Assembly (NCBI GenBank): GCA_024180945.1
Contig: JAKSGN010000020.1
Span: 806,001 to 870,000 of the forward strand
Reading direction: 5' to 3'
Length of the DNA stretch: 64,000 bases
Source: Macrophomina tecta
Taxonomy: Eukaryota > Ascomycota > Dothideomycetes > Botryosphaeriales > Botryosphaeriaceae
Shown here: piece after piece, positions 36,510 to 47,973 of the stretch
Position numbering within the stretch: position 1 is the first letter of the stretch
How the letters are laid out: every line of letters starts with the position of its first letter
The notes under the pieces: model-generated
What the model saw: only the letters and a program-made list of their open reading frames with translations
Database searches by the model: none
What the model was told of the DNA's origin: nothing
Position numbers and translations under genes: made by a program

Positions 36510-38230
36510 CCCTTTCGTTTTGTTTATTTCTACTGATGAGGCTGGGAAAAGCCGGGAACGGCGGGCGGCGCCAGCGCGCGCCGCGCCGAGCCAGATCTTG
36601 CTAGGTTGATGTCGCAAACTCCATCACGCACGTGATGATGGGCAGGCAAAGTGGTGGGTCAAGCGTATCGCGAAGCAAACATGCCGAGCACACGCGGACG
36701 GAAGGGCGGGTGTCCGGAGGGCGAGGGTCGGGAGATGTGCTGGCCGTCGGGGAAACTAAAGTGGGAGGCGATTGGCGGCCAGGATATGTTGCGGTTTCGT
36801 GTTGTTGGAGCGAGGGGAAAGCGAGAGGGCCACGGGATGTCCGCTGCGGCGCCAGCCAGCCAGCCAGCCCTGCGGCGGCATGACGAGTGGGAACGGAGGC
36901 GCTAGGAGCGCAGGAGTGGGGCAGTCCGGGCCGGGGGGCAGGGTTGGCCTGGATGGGGGATCATTCGCTCGTTCGCGGATCTCTGGTTGAAAAATGCGGT
37001 GAAGGGGAGACAGACGTGTGATGTTAGAGAGGCGTCGGTAGGCGAGTCGGACTGCAGAGGGCCCCTGGGGCCTGGCAGGCGGCGCTGGCTGCTGGCAAGT
37101 CGGGGCTTTTCAGGTGCATTGGCGCGCTGTGAGAGCCGCGGCCGACTCGAGCTGTGAGCGGTCGGCTGTGGATGGCGCCCTGCAGCGGGCGAGCATGGTG
37201 CATGCGATGGCGGCGAGTGGGCAACTGACTTGCTAGATGGTGGGCTAGCCGGCAGGCAGGAAAAAAAAAAAGTGGCTCACGAACTGTTGCACATCTTTGC
37301 CTAGCCAGACACGTCCTTCTTGCATGCTGCTGTCTCGGCCGCCGCATGCCATCTTCGGCGTCTCCACCCGCGCCTGAAGCTACATAGCCGCTGGTCCCTC
37401 GTCGCGTCTCTGCCCTCTGCTCTACATTCCCTTCGCCGGGGATCAGAGCGCCCTCGCACACCCACCTGCACGTTCGCCACGGGTCCGGATCGCCTGTCGC
37501 GGAAGATTGGCCGGGGAGACCAGCAGCCGAGGATCCCCATCACACCGCAGTGGCTGGGGTGATTGACGAACGGGCTCGCCAGTGCCGCGCTTGGACGAGC
37601 CGTTGGCCGGCACACCTTGTGACCCGCCAGTCCAACCACCTGCCCTCCTCTCCCTTCACAGAGAGAAAAAGGGGATTCTTTGCGTAACCCTCTGCAATCG
37701 CCTTAGACGGAAATAAGCAGCCCGAGTCCCCCAGCTCGCCGTCCACACGAAAAGCTGAGGCGGTTGAGCAAACGCCCTGCCGACACATCTTATTCCTCTT
37801 CTGGGTCGCCTCATTTTCCAGCTTATTCTTATTTCATTGTGCTCTTGGGGCGGCTTTCTACTTTTTTTTTTTTCCTTCCCCCCCTGCTGGACTCTGTTGC
37901 GCGCGCCTTGCATACCACGACGTCAAAGCTGGAGCGCGCGCATACCAGAGCTTAATTAAATCCCGCGCAGCGCCTGTTACGACCAGATCAACGCCTCCAG
38001 ATACCCATTACCTCGCGCCGCGCGTTTCTCCCTCTCTCCGGCGTCGCACACCGGCTCGCTCGAGGTCTCACCCAAAATCGCACAGAATCATAGCGGCCGC
38101 CGGATTCTCCTCTTTCCCCGCGAACAAAAAAGAAAATCCCGAGACGCGGCTCAGATGTGCCCCGACGACTCGACCTCGTCCACACAGTGCGCAGTCGTCT
38201 TCTTCTTCGAGCCCTTGACCAGCCTGAATC

Positions 38231-41200
38231 ATGGCTACCGCAGCAGTAGCACTACCCGCCGCGCCGGCCGCCCTGCAATTCCCATCCTCGACCTCGCCCA
38301 GACGCAAAAACCGCCCGCCCCCCTCATCGTCGCATAGCCATCCGCGGACTGATGAGGCGCAACGACTGCGCAGCACCCGCAACGACAGGTCCTCCCGCGG
38401 CCTCGAGGCGCTGCGCTGGCGCATCGGCCGCGCCCTCAGTTCCGCGCGCTTCTTCGCCGCAGCGCTCGCACAAGAGCAGCAGCACACCAAGTCGCGAGGC
38501 GAGCTGACACCGTCGGTCGCGGCGCAGCAGCAGCAAGAAGAACCCGCGCCCCCATACGACGCCGACGGCGTACCTCCCGATTATACTGAGAGCGATGCGC
38601 TGGCTACGGTCGCGCAGTTGGTGATCGCCGCCGGCGCCGATGCCCCGCCGCCGGTTGATCGGCCGTCACCGCCTCCTGCGCCGGGCGGACCACTGCGTGC
38701 TCCGCCGTCGTCGGTGCCGTTGCCGGCCCCGCATTCGTCGTCGATCGAGTTGCTTGAGAAGGGGCTAGGTGGGGTGAAGGTGGATTTTGAGAAGGTGGAG
38801 GGCGTCAGGGAGCGGAAGAAGAAGAAGAAGGCGGCGGCGCAGAAGACGACGGCAGCGTGGGCGCAGAGCGATGATGAGGGGGATAAGAAGAAGGATGAGG
38901 GAGGTGCAGGGGACGGTGGAGACGGCGCAGGTGGAGGCGATGACGGTGGAGGTAATGGAGGTACGGGCGGAGACGGTGGAGATGGCGGAGGTGGTGATGA
39001 TGGCAACGGCGGGGGCGATGACCCCGATGACTGGAACGATGTCGGCGGTGGCAAAAAGAACAAGAAGAAAAAGAAGGGCAAGAGTGCTGCCGAGGAAGAG
39101 GAAGAGGAGAAGAAGGCTGAGGAGGAGGCGAAGAAGGCTGGAGAAACAGAGGCGGCGGCGGCTGCTGCTGCCGCTGCTGACGCAGGGGTAGCCGACGCTT
39201 GGGGAGATCCGGCGGCGGGCGCCGGAGAGGCGAACCCGGACGACGAGTGGGGAGGCTACACAACGATGAAATCGAAGAAGAAGAAAGGCAAGGTGAGTAA
39301 AATACCTAGCTGCACCCGCTCTCACGGCGGCATACCGGGCGCTCATGCCAAGTGGTTGCGTTCTGGGGAAATGAGGGAGGTGGCTGGCGCTAAGGTAGCT
39401 TATCAAGTTGTGGCAACAGATCACAGAATCCGTCCCCCCTCCACCTCCCCCCGCTCCCGCTGCTCCTGAAAATGCTCCCGACATGAACTTCGACAGCATC
39501 GACCTTGGTGACGGTGGCCCCAAGATTGACCTTTCTTTTGGCGGTGCGGATTCCAAGCCTGGTGGTGGCTTCGGAGCGAGTACTGGCTTCAGCTGGGGCT
39601 CAACGAGCTGGGGCTTCGATGCTGTGGGCAAGAAAGACGAAGCCGCGAACGATGCTGTCGATGCAAGCAATGCATGGAATTTCGGAGCGCCGAAAAAGGT
39701 CGACACGGGCTTCAACTTCGGCTTCACCAACACAACGGAGGAGAAGAAGGAGGAGGATGACAGCTGGGGCGGTTGGGGCACCGCGTCATCCAAGAAGGAC
39801 AAAAAGAAAAAGAAGGGAGCAGCTGAGGTTGTCGAGGAGCCCCCGCCGCCTCCGCCCGAGCCAGAACCCCCGGCTGCTACAGAGGCAACGGCCGACGATC
39901 TGTGGAGCTTCAGCGCCAAAAAGGACAAGAAAAAGAAGAAAGGCAAGTCTGAGCCGGAACAGGAACCTGAACTTGTAGCGGCCCCTGAGCCCGAACCCGA
40001 GCCCGAGCCCGAGCCCGAGCCACCAGTAGAGCCAGTCGAAGTAGTAGCTCCTGAGAATGATTGGGGCGGATGGGGAACTGGCAAGAAGGACAAAAAGAAG
40101 AAGAAGGGTAAAGGCGCGGATCCCGAACCTGACCCTGTCCCCCAACCGCCACCGCCTCCCCCGGAGCCTGAACCGGCCGCTGAAGACTGGGGCGGTTGGG
40201 GGACTGCCTCAAAAAAGGACAAGAAGAAAAAGAAGGGTAAGACTGAGCAAGATCCACCGGCAGAGGAGCCCGCTGTCGTTATTGTGCCCGATGATGAAAT
40301 AGCAGCTCCCACCGCTGCAGTTGAAGCTACACCTGACGATGGTTGGGGCGATTGGGGCACAAACAAGAAGGATAAGAAAAAGAAGAAGGGAGCTGCTGCA
40401 CCTGAAGAAACGCCCCCTCCCCCGCCCCCACCGCCGGTCATCCCGGAACCTGTGCCAGAGGAAAGTAATGATTGGAGCTTTTCATGGGATGGGACAGCAA
40501 AGGACAAGAAAAAGAAAAAGAAAGGTCTGTTGGCAGAGATTGAACCTCCCCCTCCCGCGCCTGAGTCCGAACCACCCGTCGCCGAAGTCATGCAGCCAGA
40601 TGGCGTTGACGAGCCAAAGGCTGATGGCGAGGATGATTGGGGCTGGGGCGTCGGGAAGAAAGATAAGAAAAAGAAGAAAGATTCGAAAAATGGTCCAGTG
40701 GAAGTCGTTGACGACGATCCAACAACCACAGTCCAGCAGCCCGACGGAATCACTGAGGGCGGCGCGCCAGAGGACGAGGGATGGGGCTTTGGCTGGACCA
40801 CGGGCAAAAAAGACAAGAAAAAGAAGAAGGGCGCCACCGCTGCGTTCGACTTCCCGCCAGCGCCTACTCCGCCAGAGGAGGTTGCTCCAGCGGCAATCGA
40901 GCCCCCGCCTCCACCAATCCTACCTGAGCCCCTGGCGATTGAGGCACCCCCGCCGCCCGCAGGTGATGATTTCGCCTGGGCTTCTGCGATCTCGGGCAAG
41001 AAGAACAAGGGAAAGAAGAGTAAGCTAACTGAAGAAGTTTCCGCTACACCAGTTCCACCCCCACCTCCGCCGGTCGAGATCGTCAACCTAGACGCTGAAG
41101 GACATCCCGACGACATTGTCCAGATTATCGACGAATCTGCGCCCCCAGAGCCCGAGCCCGTCGAGCCCGACCCTGAACCCGAACCAGAGCCTATTGTTGA

Positions 41201-44200
41201 GGTACCGCCACCACCGCCAGAGCCGGAAAAGAAAAAGGAAAAGGAGGTTAAGAGCTCAGGATGGAGTCTGTGGGGCTCGAGCACTACGGACAAAAAGAAG
41301 ACCAAGAAAGAACTGGAGAAAGAGAAGAAAGAGAAGGAAAAGCAAGAAAAGAAGGAAGCCAAGGAGCGTGAGGAGAAGGAGAGACTTGAGAAAGAAGAAG
41401 CTGACCGCGTAGCTAAGGAGGCTGAGGAACAGGAGAGGCTCGCACAAGAGGAAGCTGAGCGCGCCGCAAAGGAGGCCGAGGAGGCTGCTGCTGCCGAAGC
41501 TGCGAAGGCGGCAGAGCTTGATCCGAACGAGATTGTGGAAATCATTGATGAGGCGCCTCTGTCTAAGAAAGATAAGAAGAAAAAGAAGAAAGGCAAGGTT
41601 GAGGAAGACGCTCCTCCACCACCGCCTCCTCCGCCAGAAGAGCCTATCCCAGAACCCGAGCCCGAGCCCGAGCCTGTGCAACCTGAAGCCGTTCCCGAAC
41701 CTCCACCGGCGGCTGATAATTCGTGGGGAAGCTTTTGGGGCGTCTCACTTAAGAAAACCAAGAAATCAGACGGAGGTGCTCTCGCGGCACACGAGGCTAT
41801 ACCCAATGAGGAAACGGCAGCTGACCCCGCGGTCGAGGAGGCTGAGCCTCCGCCTCCGCCGCCTGGACCGTCGCCTCCGCCCTCTGGAAAACTGAAGAAG
41901 ACGAAGAAGGGCACAAAGATTAGCGATCGCCTCAAGGCGTTCGAAGCGGTCGAGGAGCCGCCGCCGCCTCCGCCCCCCGAGCCTGAGCCGCCCGTTGTCG
42001 AGCCTGAACCCGAGCCCGAGCCGCCAGCTGACGAGATAATCCCGCCACCACCGCCGCCACCGGTAGAGGTCGTGGAACCGACTCCTACGAAGAAATCTTC
42101 GAAAGACAAAAAGACCGATAAGAAATCCTCAAAGTCGAAGAAGAGCAAAGACAAGGAGCCTGAGCCCGAGCCCGCGCCTGTTCCTGAAGTTTTAGAAGTT
42201 CCGCCGCCTGTTCCGGCTCTTGACGTGCCAGAAGCTCATTCGCCTGTCCCGGGTAGCTTCCCAGAAGACGACGACGAACCACAATTCGAAATAGTCTCGC
42301 CGCCTCCACCACCTCCCCCTCCGCCTGTTGAGCCTGAGCCTGTACCTGCGCCAGTGCCTGAGAAAAAGAGCAAGAAGGACAAGGAAAAGGATAAGAAGAA
42401 GAAAGCCAAGAGCAGTGCGGCGAGGTCCAATATGTTCGGGGAAATTCTCGACCCGGATGCGCCTGAGCCCCCTGCTATGCCTGAGCCCCCTGCTATGCCT
42501 GAGCCACCTCCAGTCGAGGTCGTGCCCGAAGTGCTGCCAGCCGACGAACCGCTGGCTGAGGAACCCATCAAGCCTCCAACTCCTCCCGTGGAGCCCGTTG
42601 CACCTGAACCGCGGAAAGAACGCCCTAAGGTCGTCCGTGATAAGAATGCTACAAGCTCGTGGGGCTTTTGGGGCGCCGCTCCCCCGTCGAAGGACCGCGA
42701 AACCCGTAAGAAGACGCGCGAGGATGCGGCGGTGAGACCTAGTCTTACGCGCTCGAAGTCTGAACGGCATTCACGACGCGATCGCGACAAGGACCGGGAA
42801 CGCGACGAAGGAAAAGACTCGAAGTCATCTGGCTCAGGCGACCATGCCTCCAAGACACCCTCCAGAGCTCGTCCTCAGCGTGGCGCAAGCTTTAGTCTCT
42901 TCGGCATGGCAGGGACGCCCTCCCGCTCTAAGTCTATGCGCGAGTCAAGGACACCAAAGACACGCTCGCGCCACGCTTCGGTCGAGAGAGATGGTGGCCT
43001 AATTTCGCCACCACCGGAAGACGATATGGTCAAGGTGTCGTCGAAGGCGGCCAAGCTGATGGGCATGGATTTCGGTGGCGGACGGCCAGAAAAACTAAGT
43101 AGACGTCACACGACAAGAGAATCACGCCGAAGGACGAGAGCTGCGCCGGATCCCTATGCCATGGAGGATGATGTGGTCATGGTGGATGGAGGGGATGCTC
43201 CACCGTCAGCTTCAAGAGATCCGTCGAGGCGGCGGAAACACAAGTCTCGCGGGGCAGATCCTACAATGGACGAAGATCCTGTCCTCGTAGATGCCGCTGC
43301 CGCCATACCTGACGAAGCTCCTGAGGTAGTGACAGGCCCCGATGATATGAACTTCGTCGAGAAGCCCAGACGCTCTGGCACCAAGCGCGAACGACGCGAG
43401 CACATGGAGAGTCCACCAAAGAAGGCCGCCGGTGGCTTGATGGGCATGCTCGGTCTCGGCTCGAAGAAGAAGGACGTCTCCGACTATGAAGACCGGCGTC
43501 ACCGCAGTCATCTGCGCGATGGTGATGACGAGCGCCGCCGCAAGCGTTCTTCTGCTCGCACCGCCGATGATGATTATGCCAAGCGACTGCGTCGTGAACA
43601 TCGTAAGCTGCGATCACGTCATCCTTCCGATGATGGTGCTGCTGAGGGCGGTTTCTCTCCTGTGGACGGCCTCGTTGTCGACGATCCAGCAGCGGCAGGC
43701 CCGCCTCCTCCTCCCGCAGACGATGCCCCACCGCCCCACGACCCCATCGCGGAACAAGAAGCTAGAAGGAGGGCAAGGCGCGCCGAACGCGAAGCCCGTG
43801 CAATCGAAGAAGAAGAGGCCAGGACAGCCCGCAAGCGCGAACGCAAGCGTAGCGGCATGGACAAGCACGAGGAACGCAAGCTCAAGGAGCGCGACGCCGA
43901 GGCTCGCCGCGCGGAGGAGAAGCGCGCCAAGCGGGCTGCTAGAGAGGAACGCAAAGCCGCGGAACCGGTTGTCGACCTCGACTCCAAGGAAGCCGAGCGC
44001 GCCGAACGCCGCGCCCGTCGCCGCCAGAGGGAAGAGGCCGCCATCGATCCGCCCTCCCGACACCACAGCTCGCACCGCCCGACCACGGAGCGTCGCCGTT
44101 CGCATAGAGCGGCGGCGGCGGCGGCCGACGATGACGCGGAGAGGCGCCGACGCCACGAGGAGCGCAAGGCCAGGCGCGCGGCGGAGGGCCGCACGCCCCG

Positions 44201-44783
44201 GGCCGAGAAGACAAGTAGGTCGCAGCCGTTTGACTATTTTGACGCTAGGTATGGTGGCGATGCGGCTGTTCCGCCTCCGCCCCAGCAGGCCTATCCCTCC
44301 CAGGATAACCAGGGCAGCGATAAGACGCGTAGCTGGGTCGACCAGATCAATGCGGAGCCGCCGCTGCCGCCGCCCATCGAGGGCACAATTCTCGATCCTC
44401 CGCCGGGGGCGGATTTGCCGAGCGGTGGTGCGGGCGGCGGGTTCGATCCGTTGGAGGAGGAGGCGAGACGGGAGAGGAGGTCGCGGGCAAAGCGGGATTC
44501 GAAGATGATGGGAGATGAGGATGGGGAGAAGAGGAGGAGGAGTAGGCGGAAGGAAGAAGGTGGGATTAGGAGTAGTGACGGGAGTGGTGATGGGAAGGGG
44601 GCGAGGAGGAGTAGGAGGGAGAAGGAGGGTGCCGGCGGGCCGCCTGGTGGGTTCTTCTTTGGAGAGGATCCGTTGGCGGCGGGGGTGAGGACGTTTGATG
44701 GGAGGCCGGCAGGGCCCGGGGAAAGGCCACGAGGGGAGAGGAGGGGAAGTAGTTGGTTGAAGAGTTTGAAAATGGGGTTTTAG
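38231..44783 (+). CDS. Giant Trp-Gly / poly-Lys repeat protein, unknown function
   Basis: Exons 38231-39292 and 39420-44783, 127-nt intron (GTGAGT ... CAACAG), 2141 aa. The N-terminal 350 residues are Pro/Ala-rich, then Gly/Asp-rich. From about 39238 to 42720 a module recurs about 13 times: an acidic residue, one or two Trp flanked by Gly (for example DWGGWGTG, DGWGDWGTN, DWGWGVGKK, SSWGFWGAA), then a Lys block (KKDKKKKKGK). Modules are separated by Pro-Glu-rich linkers (PEPEPEPEP). Lys/Glu-rich likely coiled coils occur near 41280-41520 and 43740-43970. The C-terminal third is Arg/Ser-rich with Arg-Glu repeats. No catalytic domain is recognised. High charge patterning suggests a nuclear or RNA-associated disordered protein; that is inference. 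Similar poly-Lys blocks at most modules indicate growth by internal duplication. Confidence 0.85.
39238..42720 (+). repeat. Array of about 13 degenerate Trp-Gly/poly-Lys coding modules
   Basis: Module cores begin near 39241, 39760, 39900, 40062, 40188, 40340, 40471, 40636, 40781, 40975, 41262, 41725 and 42659. Each has a TGG-rich core; most are followed by an AAG/AAA-rich block. Spacing is irregular (about 130-200 nt in the dense part), so this is a diverged coding repeat rather than a DNA satellite. Confidence 0.8.
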
Positions 44784-45575
44784 GAAGAGGATGGGATGAT
44801 TTGAGGGGATTCGTATGATTGTTTGCATTGTAAGGAGCGAAGGCTGCATTTCGGATGGAGTATGCCTTGATCGTAAGATGGGGCTAAGGGGAGAGAAGAA
44901 GCAAATTTGCATGGTTCGGGTGTGGTAGCGGTTTCCTTTTCTTGTTTCATTTTTCCTCTTCTTTCTGGATGTCCTGGGAAAGACTGGCTGGAAGAAGGGG
45001 TGTCATGACGGGATGATGACGATGACGATGATGATGATGATGGGTTCAAGCTGGATCGGCCGGCGTGCAGAGAGAGTGGTACTTGGATAGGCATCATTCG
45101 GTCTGCGAGTTTTTTATATGTCCTCTCATTCCTACCTTTTTTTTTGGGGGGGTAACAGTCATCATGAGCGCGTTTTACGAGAGACGATATGATGATACCC
45201 TAGGACAACATGTATTTATATAGGCTGCCAGTTCGGCTTCTTGAGACGAGTATACGAGAACTAGCTTCACCGTGCATGCTTTGCGAAGTGAGGTGATGTC
45301 GTGGGTATCTTCGATTTGCAACATTGTATGGGTGCCTCAGGCATCAACGGGGCTTGGCGTCTGGAGGTCAGTGCTTCCTCGTTCGGCCGGAGAAAATGGC
45401 GGAAGTGACGCTTCGCCGCCTGCCCGCTTGACGCTCTCGCTCGTCAGAGCTCTGGACTACGTTTACCACCTCCAACCTCTCCACCTCCGAACCCGCTCGT
45501 TCTCATTCCTCCTCCTCCTCCTCCTCCTCCTCCTCCTCCTCAACACCCTCCCGCTCAATTCCTCCCCAATCCGCC
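44784..45575. other. Intergenic region and leader of the stomatin-like gene
   Basis: 0.8 kb containing an ATG/GAT-type trinucleotide run near 45010-45045 and a CCT array just before the next start codon. No gene is supported. Confidence 0.5.
45507..45541. repeat. (CCT)n trinucleotide repeat
   Basis: About eleven CCT units, 35-70 nt before the start codon of the stomatin-like gene, probably in its 5' leader. Confidence 0.85.
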
Positions 45576-46979
45576 ATGGCTCCCGCCACTGGGCTGATGC
45601 GCTCAGCGGCATCGCCGGGCGTGGCTCGCGCCCTCGGCGCCGCGTCTTCCTCCGCCATCCGCACGCAACCCGCCCTCGCCCTCGCCGCAGCATCTCGCGC
45701 CCCTACTTCCACCCGCCGCACCTTCACCAACTTCCCGCAGAGCTCCTCGCCCAGCTCCGGCGCGCCGAGCAACAGCATCTTCGGCCTCCCCAGCGCCAGC
45801 GGCCCGTCGGGCACGCCGACCTCGTACTTCCAGCGGCCGTCGCTGCCGGCCAACACGATCGTGCGGTTCGTGCCGCAGCAGACAGCGTGGATCGTCGAGC
45901 GCATGGGCAAGTTCAACCGGATCTTGCAGCCGGGGCTGGCGGTGTTGATCCCGTTCCTGGATCGTATAGCGTATGTCAAGAGCTTGAAAGAGGCGGCCAT
46001 CGAGATCCCGAGCCAGAGCGCGATCACGGCGGATAACGTGACGCTGGAGCTGGATGGGGTGTTGTACACGCGGGTTTTCGATGCGTACAAGGCGAGGTGA
46101 GCATTGGAATGCGCGCTACTTGTTGGTGGGAGTTCACAGTTGATGCTGACATGTGGGTGGGATTCGGCCTGCAGCTACGGAGTCGAGGACGCGGAATACG
46201 CCATCTCGCAGCTGGCGCAGACGACGATGCGGTCGGAGATCGGACAGCTGACGCTCGACCACGTGCTCAAGGAGCGGGCGAACTTGAACGCGAACATCAC
46301 GGCGGCGATCAACGAGGCGGCGCAGGACTGGGGGGTGACGTGCCTGAGGTACGAGATCCGCGACATCCACGCGCCCGCGCCGGTCGTGGAGGCCATGCAC
46401 CGGCAGGTCACGGCGGAGCGCAGCAAGCGCGCGGAGATTCTGGAATCCGAGGGTCAGCGCCAGAGCGCGATTAACATCGCAGAGGGCCGCAAGCAGAGCG
46501 TGATTTTGGCTTCGGAGGCCCTGCGCGCGGAGCAGATCAATATGGCGAGCGGTGAGGCCGAGGCGATTCTGCTGAAGGCGCAGGCGACGGCGTCGGGGAT
46601 TGATGCCGTGGCGAGGGCGATCGAGCAGGGCAAGCAGAATGCGCAGAGCGCGGTGAGCCTCAAAATTGCGGAGCAGTACGTCGATGCGTTTGGCAAGCTG
46701 GCCAAGGAGGGCACGTCGGTCGTGGTGCCGGGCAACGTGGGCGATATTGGCAGCATGATCGCGACGGCCATGTCGGTGTACGGCAAGGTGTCGGAGGGCC
46801 AGGCGAAGCAGGTCGCATCCAGGATGCTGGGGTCTGGAGAGGGCAGCAGCAGCAGCAGCACCCATGCTTCAGACCGCGTGCAGGAGCTGGAGAGACAGGC
46901 GAACGAGCTCAGGGAACAGGCGGACGATGTGCAGCAGAGCGTGTTGGAGAGCTTTGAGAACACGACGCAGAAGAGGTAG
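45576..46979 (+). CDS. Mitochondrial stomatin-like protein 2 (SPFH/prohibitin-fold)
   Basis: Exons 45576-46096 and 46175-46979, 78-nt intron, 441 aa. The N-terminal about 60 residues are Ala/Ser/Arg-rich without acidic residues (MAPATGLMRSAASPGVARAL ... TRRTF), a good mitochondrial presequence. The SPFH core follows: NTIVRFVPQQTAWIVERMGK, LQPGLAVLIPFLDRIAYVKS, ITADNVTLELDGVLYTRV, then SYGVEDAEYAISQLAQTTMR across the splice junction. The C-terminal helical part (EILESEGQRQSAINIAEG) and final coiled coil match SLP2. Family members scaffold inner-membrane lipid and protease assemblies. Length and order match the family, with no missing segment. The Ser run near residue 410 is low complexity. Confidence 0.94.
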
Positions 46980-47746
46980 AGTGTGGTAATGGTAGGCACT
47001 GTAAGTTTTGGGGGGGGGGAGGAACAGGCATTTCACTTCTTGGGCATCCGAAAAGGGAACAACGGAAAATAGCAGGGGTTGGCGGGCTCGATGAAGGGAG
47101 ACTGAGAATGCACCAAGATCAAGCAGCATGGCGTTATGACTATGGAGAGCATTGCATATGTATAGTAAACCGGGGAAGGGCTCCTCTTCACTTTTTCCAG
47201 CTGTGGTTATTCTACGACTTCACCACTCAACATGGATATGGAGGGCTGGCCCTGGATGGCGGCGGTGGTGGTGTGGTGGTGATGCAGTGCGGTGATGTCG
47301 TTCTTGCGGTGTGAGTTTTTGCCATCGACTCGCGAAATGTGACGAATTGACGCCGCTGGCCTCCACAAGCGCGCCTGCCGCATTCGGTGCGATCCACGTG
47401 GGCCGCAGGTGTTGGTCGCGAATGGGAAGTTTCGCGGTGGGGTCCGTTGATCTGGCCGCGGGCGGGCGGCCGGGGGGGAGGCTGGTCCTGGTCGTGGGTG
47501 CCCCGAGCATGTGCAGCAAATGGAGCCAAGTTGCCCCGATGATGCATCCAGGTGGAGTCCACGTAGGCAAAGAGATGAAAAAGCCTGGCCAGCCACATTC
47601 TCTCAGGCCTTTTTATGGTCATTGGGGCTGTGCCGCGCAGGAAGAGAGGTTTTATTTATGGTGCGCGTGCTTTGCTTCTTTCTCCCCGGCCTTCCTACTC
47701 GCCGTCCCCCCATTTGCTCCCTCCTTTGACGCAGGGTCCTGCTCTT

Positions 47747-47781
47747 GTGCATGTGCATGTGCATGTGCATGTGCATGTGCA
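47747..47781. repeat. (TGTGCA)n hexanucleotide repeat
   Basis: About six TGTGCA units upstream of the kynurenine formamidase gene. Confidence 0.85.
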
Positions 47782-47841
47782 AGGCGTGCATTACATACAG
47801 ACGGGCGGACGTACGGACGGATCTCACATCCGGAAGAGAGA

Positions 47842-47862
47842 AAGAGAGAGAGAGAGAGAGAG
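47842..47862. repeat. (GA)n microsatellite
   Basis: Short GA run about 80 nt before the TATA box. Confidence 0.8.
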
Positions 47863-47941
47863 GCGCAGAGAGATAAGGCAGCATCCGTGTTCCGGCCCGG
47901 ATCTGGAGAGAGAGAGGAAGAGGGAGAGACGGAGGTACATG

Positions 47942-47949
47942 TATAAAAG
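47942..47949 (+). promoter_or_regulatory. TATA box near the kynurenine formamidase start
   Basis: TATAAAAG lies only 32 nt before the first ATG (47974). This is close for that ATG to be on the transcript and bears on the start choice. Confidence 0.5.
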
Positions 47950-47973
47950 AGAAGAGGGACAGCAGCCGCAATC

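Larger units (their letters stand above)
34745..38230. other. Long intergenic region with homopolymer runs, no supported gene
   Basis: 3.5 kb, the longest gene-free stretch here. It carries T runs at 35290-35319, 35984-36002, 36491-36509 and 37862-37873, and an A run at 37261-37271. Short frames on both strands have no recognisable content. The right end must include the promoter and leader of the large repeat-protein gene. Confidence 0.6.
46980..47973. other. Intergenic region with microsatellites
   Basis: 1 kb before the kynurenine formamidase gene. It carries a TGTGCA hexanucleotide array and a GA run, then a TATA box. No gene is supported. Confidence 0.55.

Noticed and set aside
38765..42154. 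1129-codon open frame on the minus strand, Ser/Phe/Gly-rich
   Set aside because: It is the exact antisense of the Lys/Glu/Pro-rich repeats of the giant protein. Runs of AAG and GAG on the plus strand read as Phe/Leu/Ser on the minus strand without stops, so openness is a composition effect.
43614..44912. 432-codon minus-strand frame rich in Pro/Arg
   Set aside because: Shadow of the Arg/Glu-rich C-terminus of the giant repeat protein; no domain and no independent promoter.
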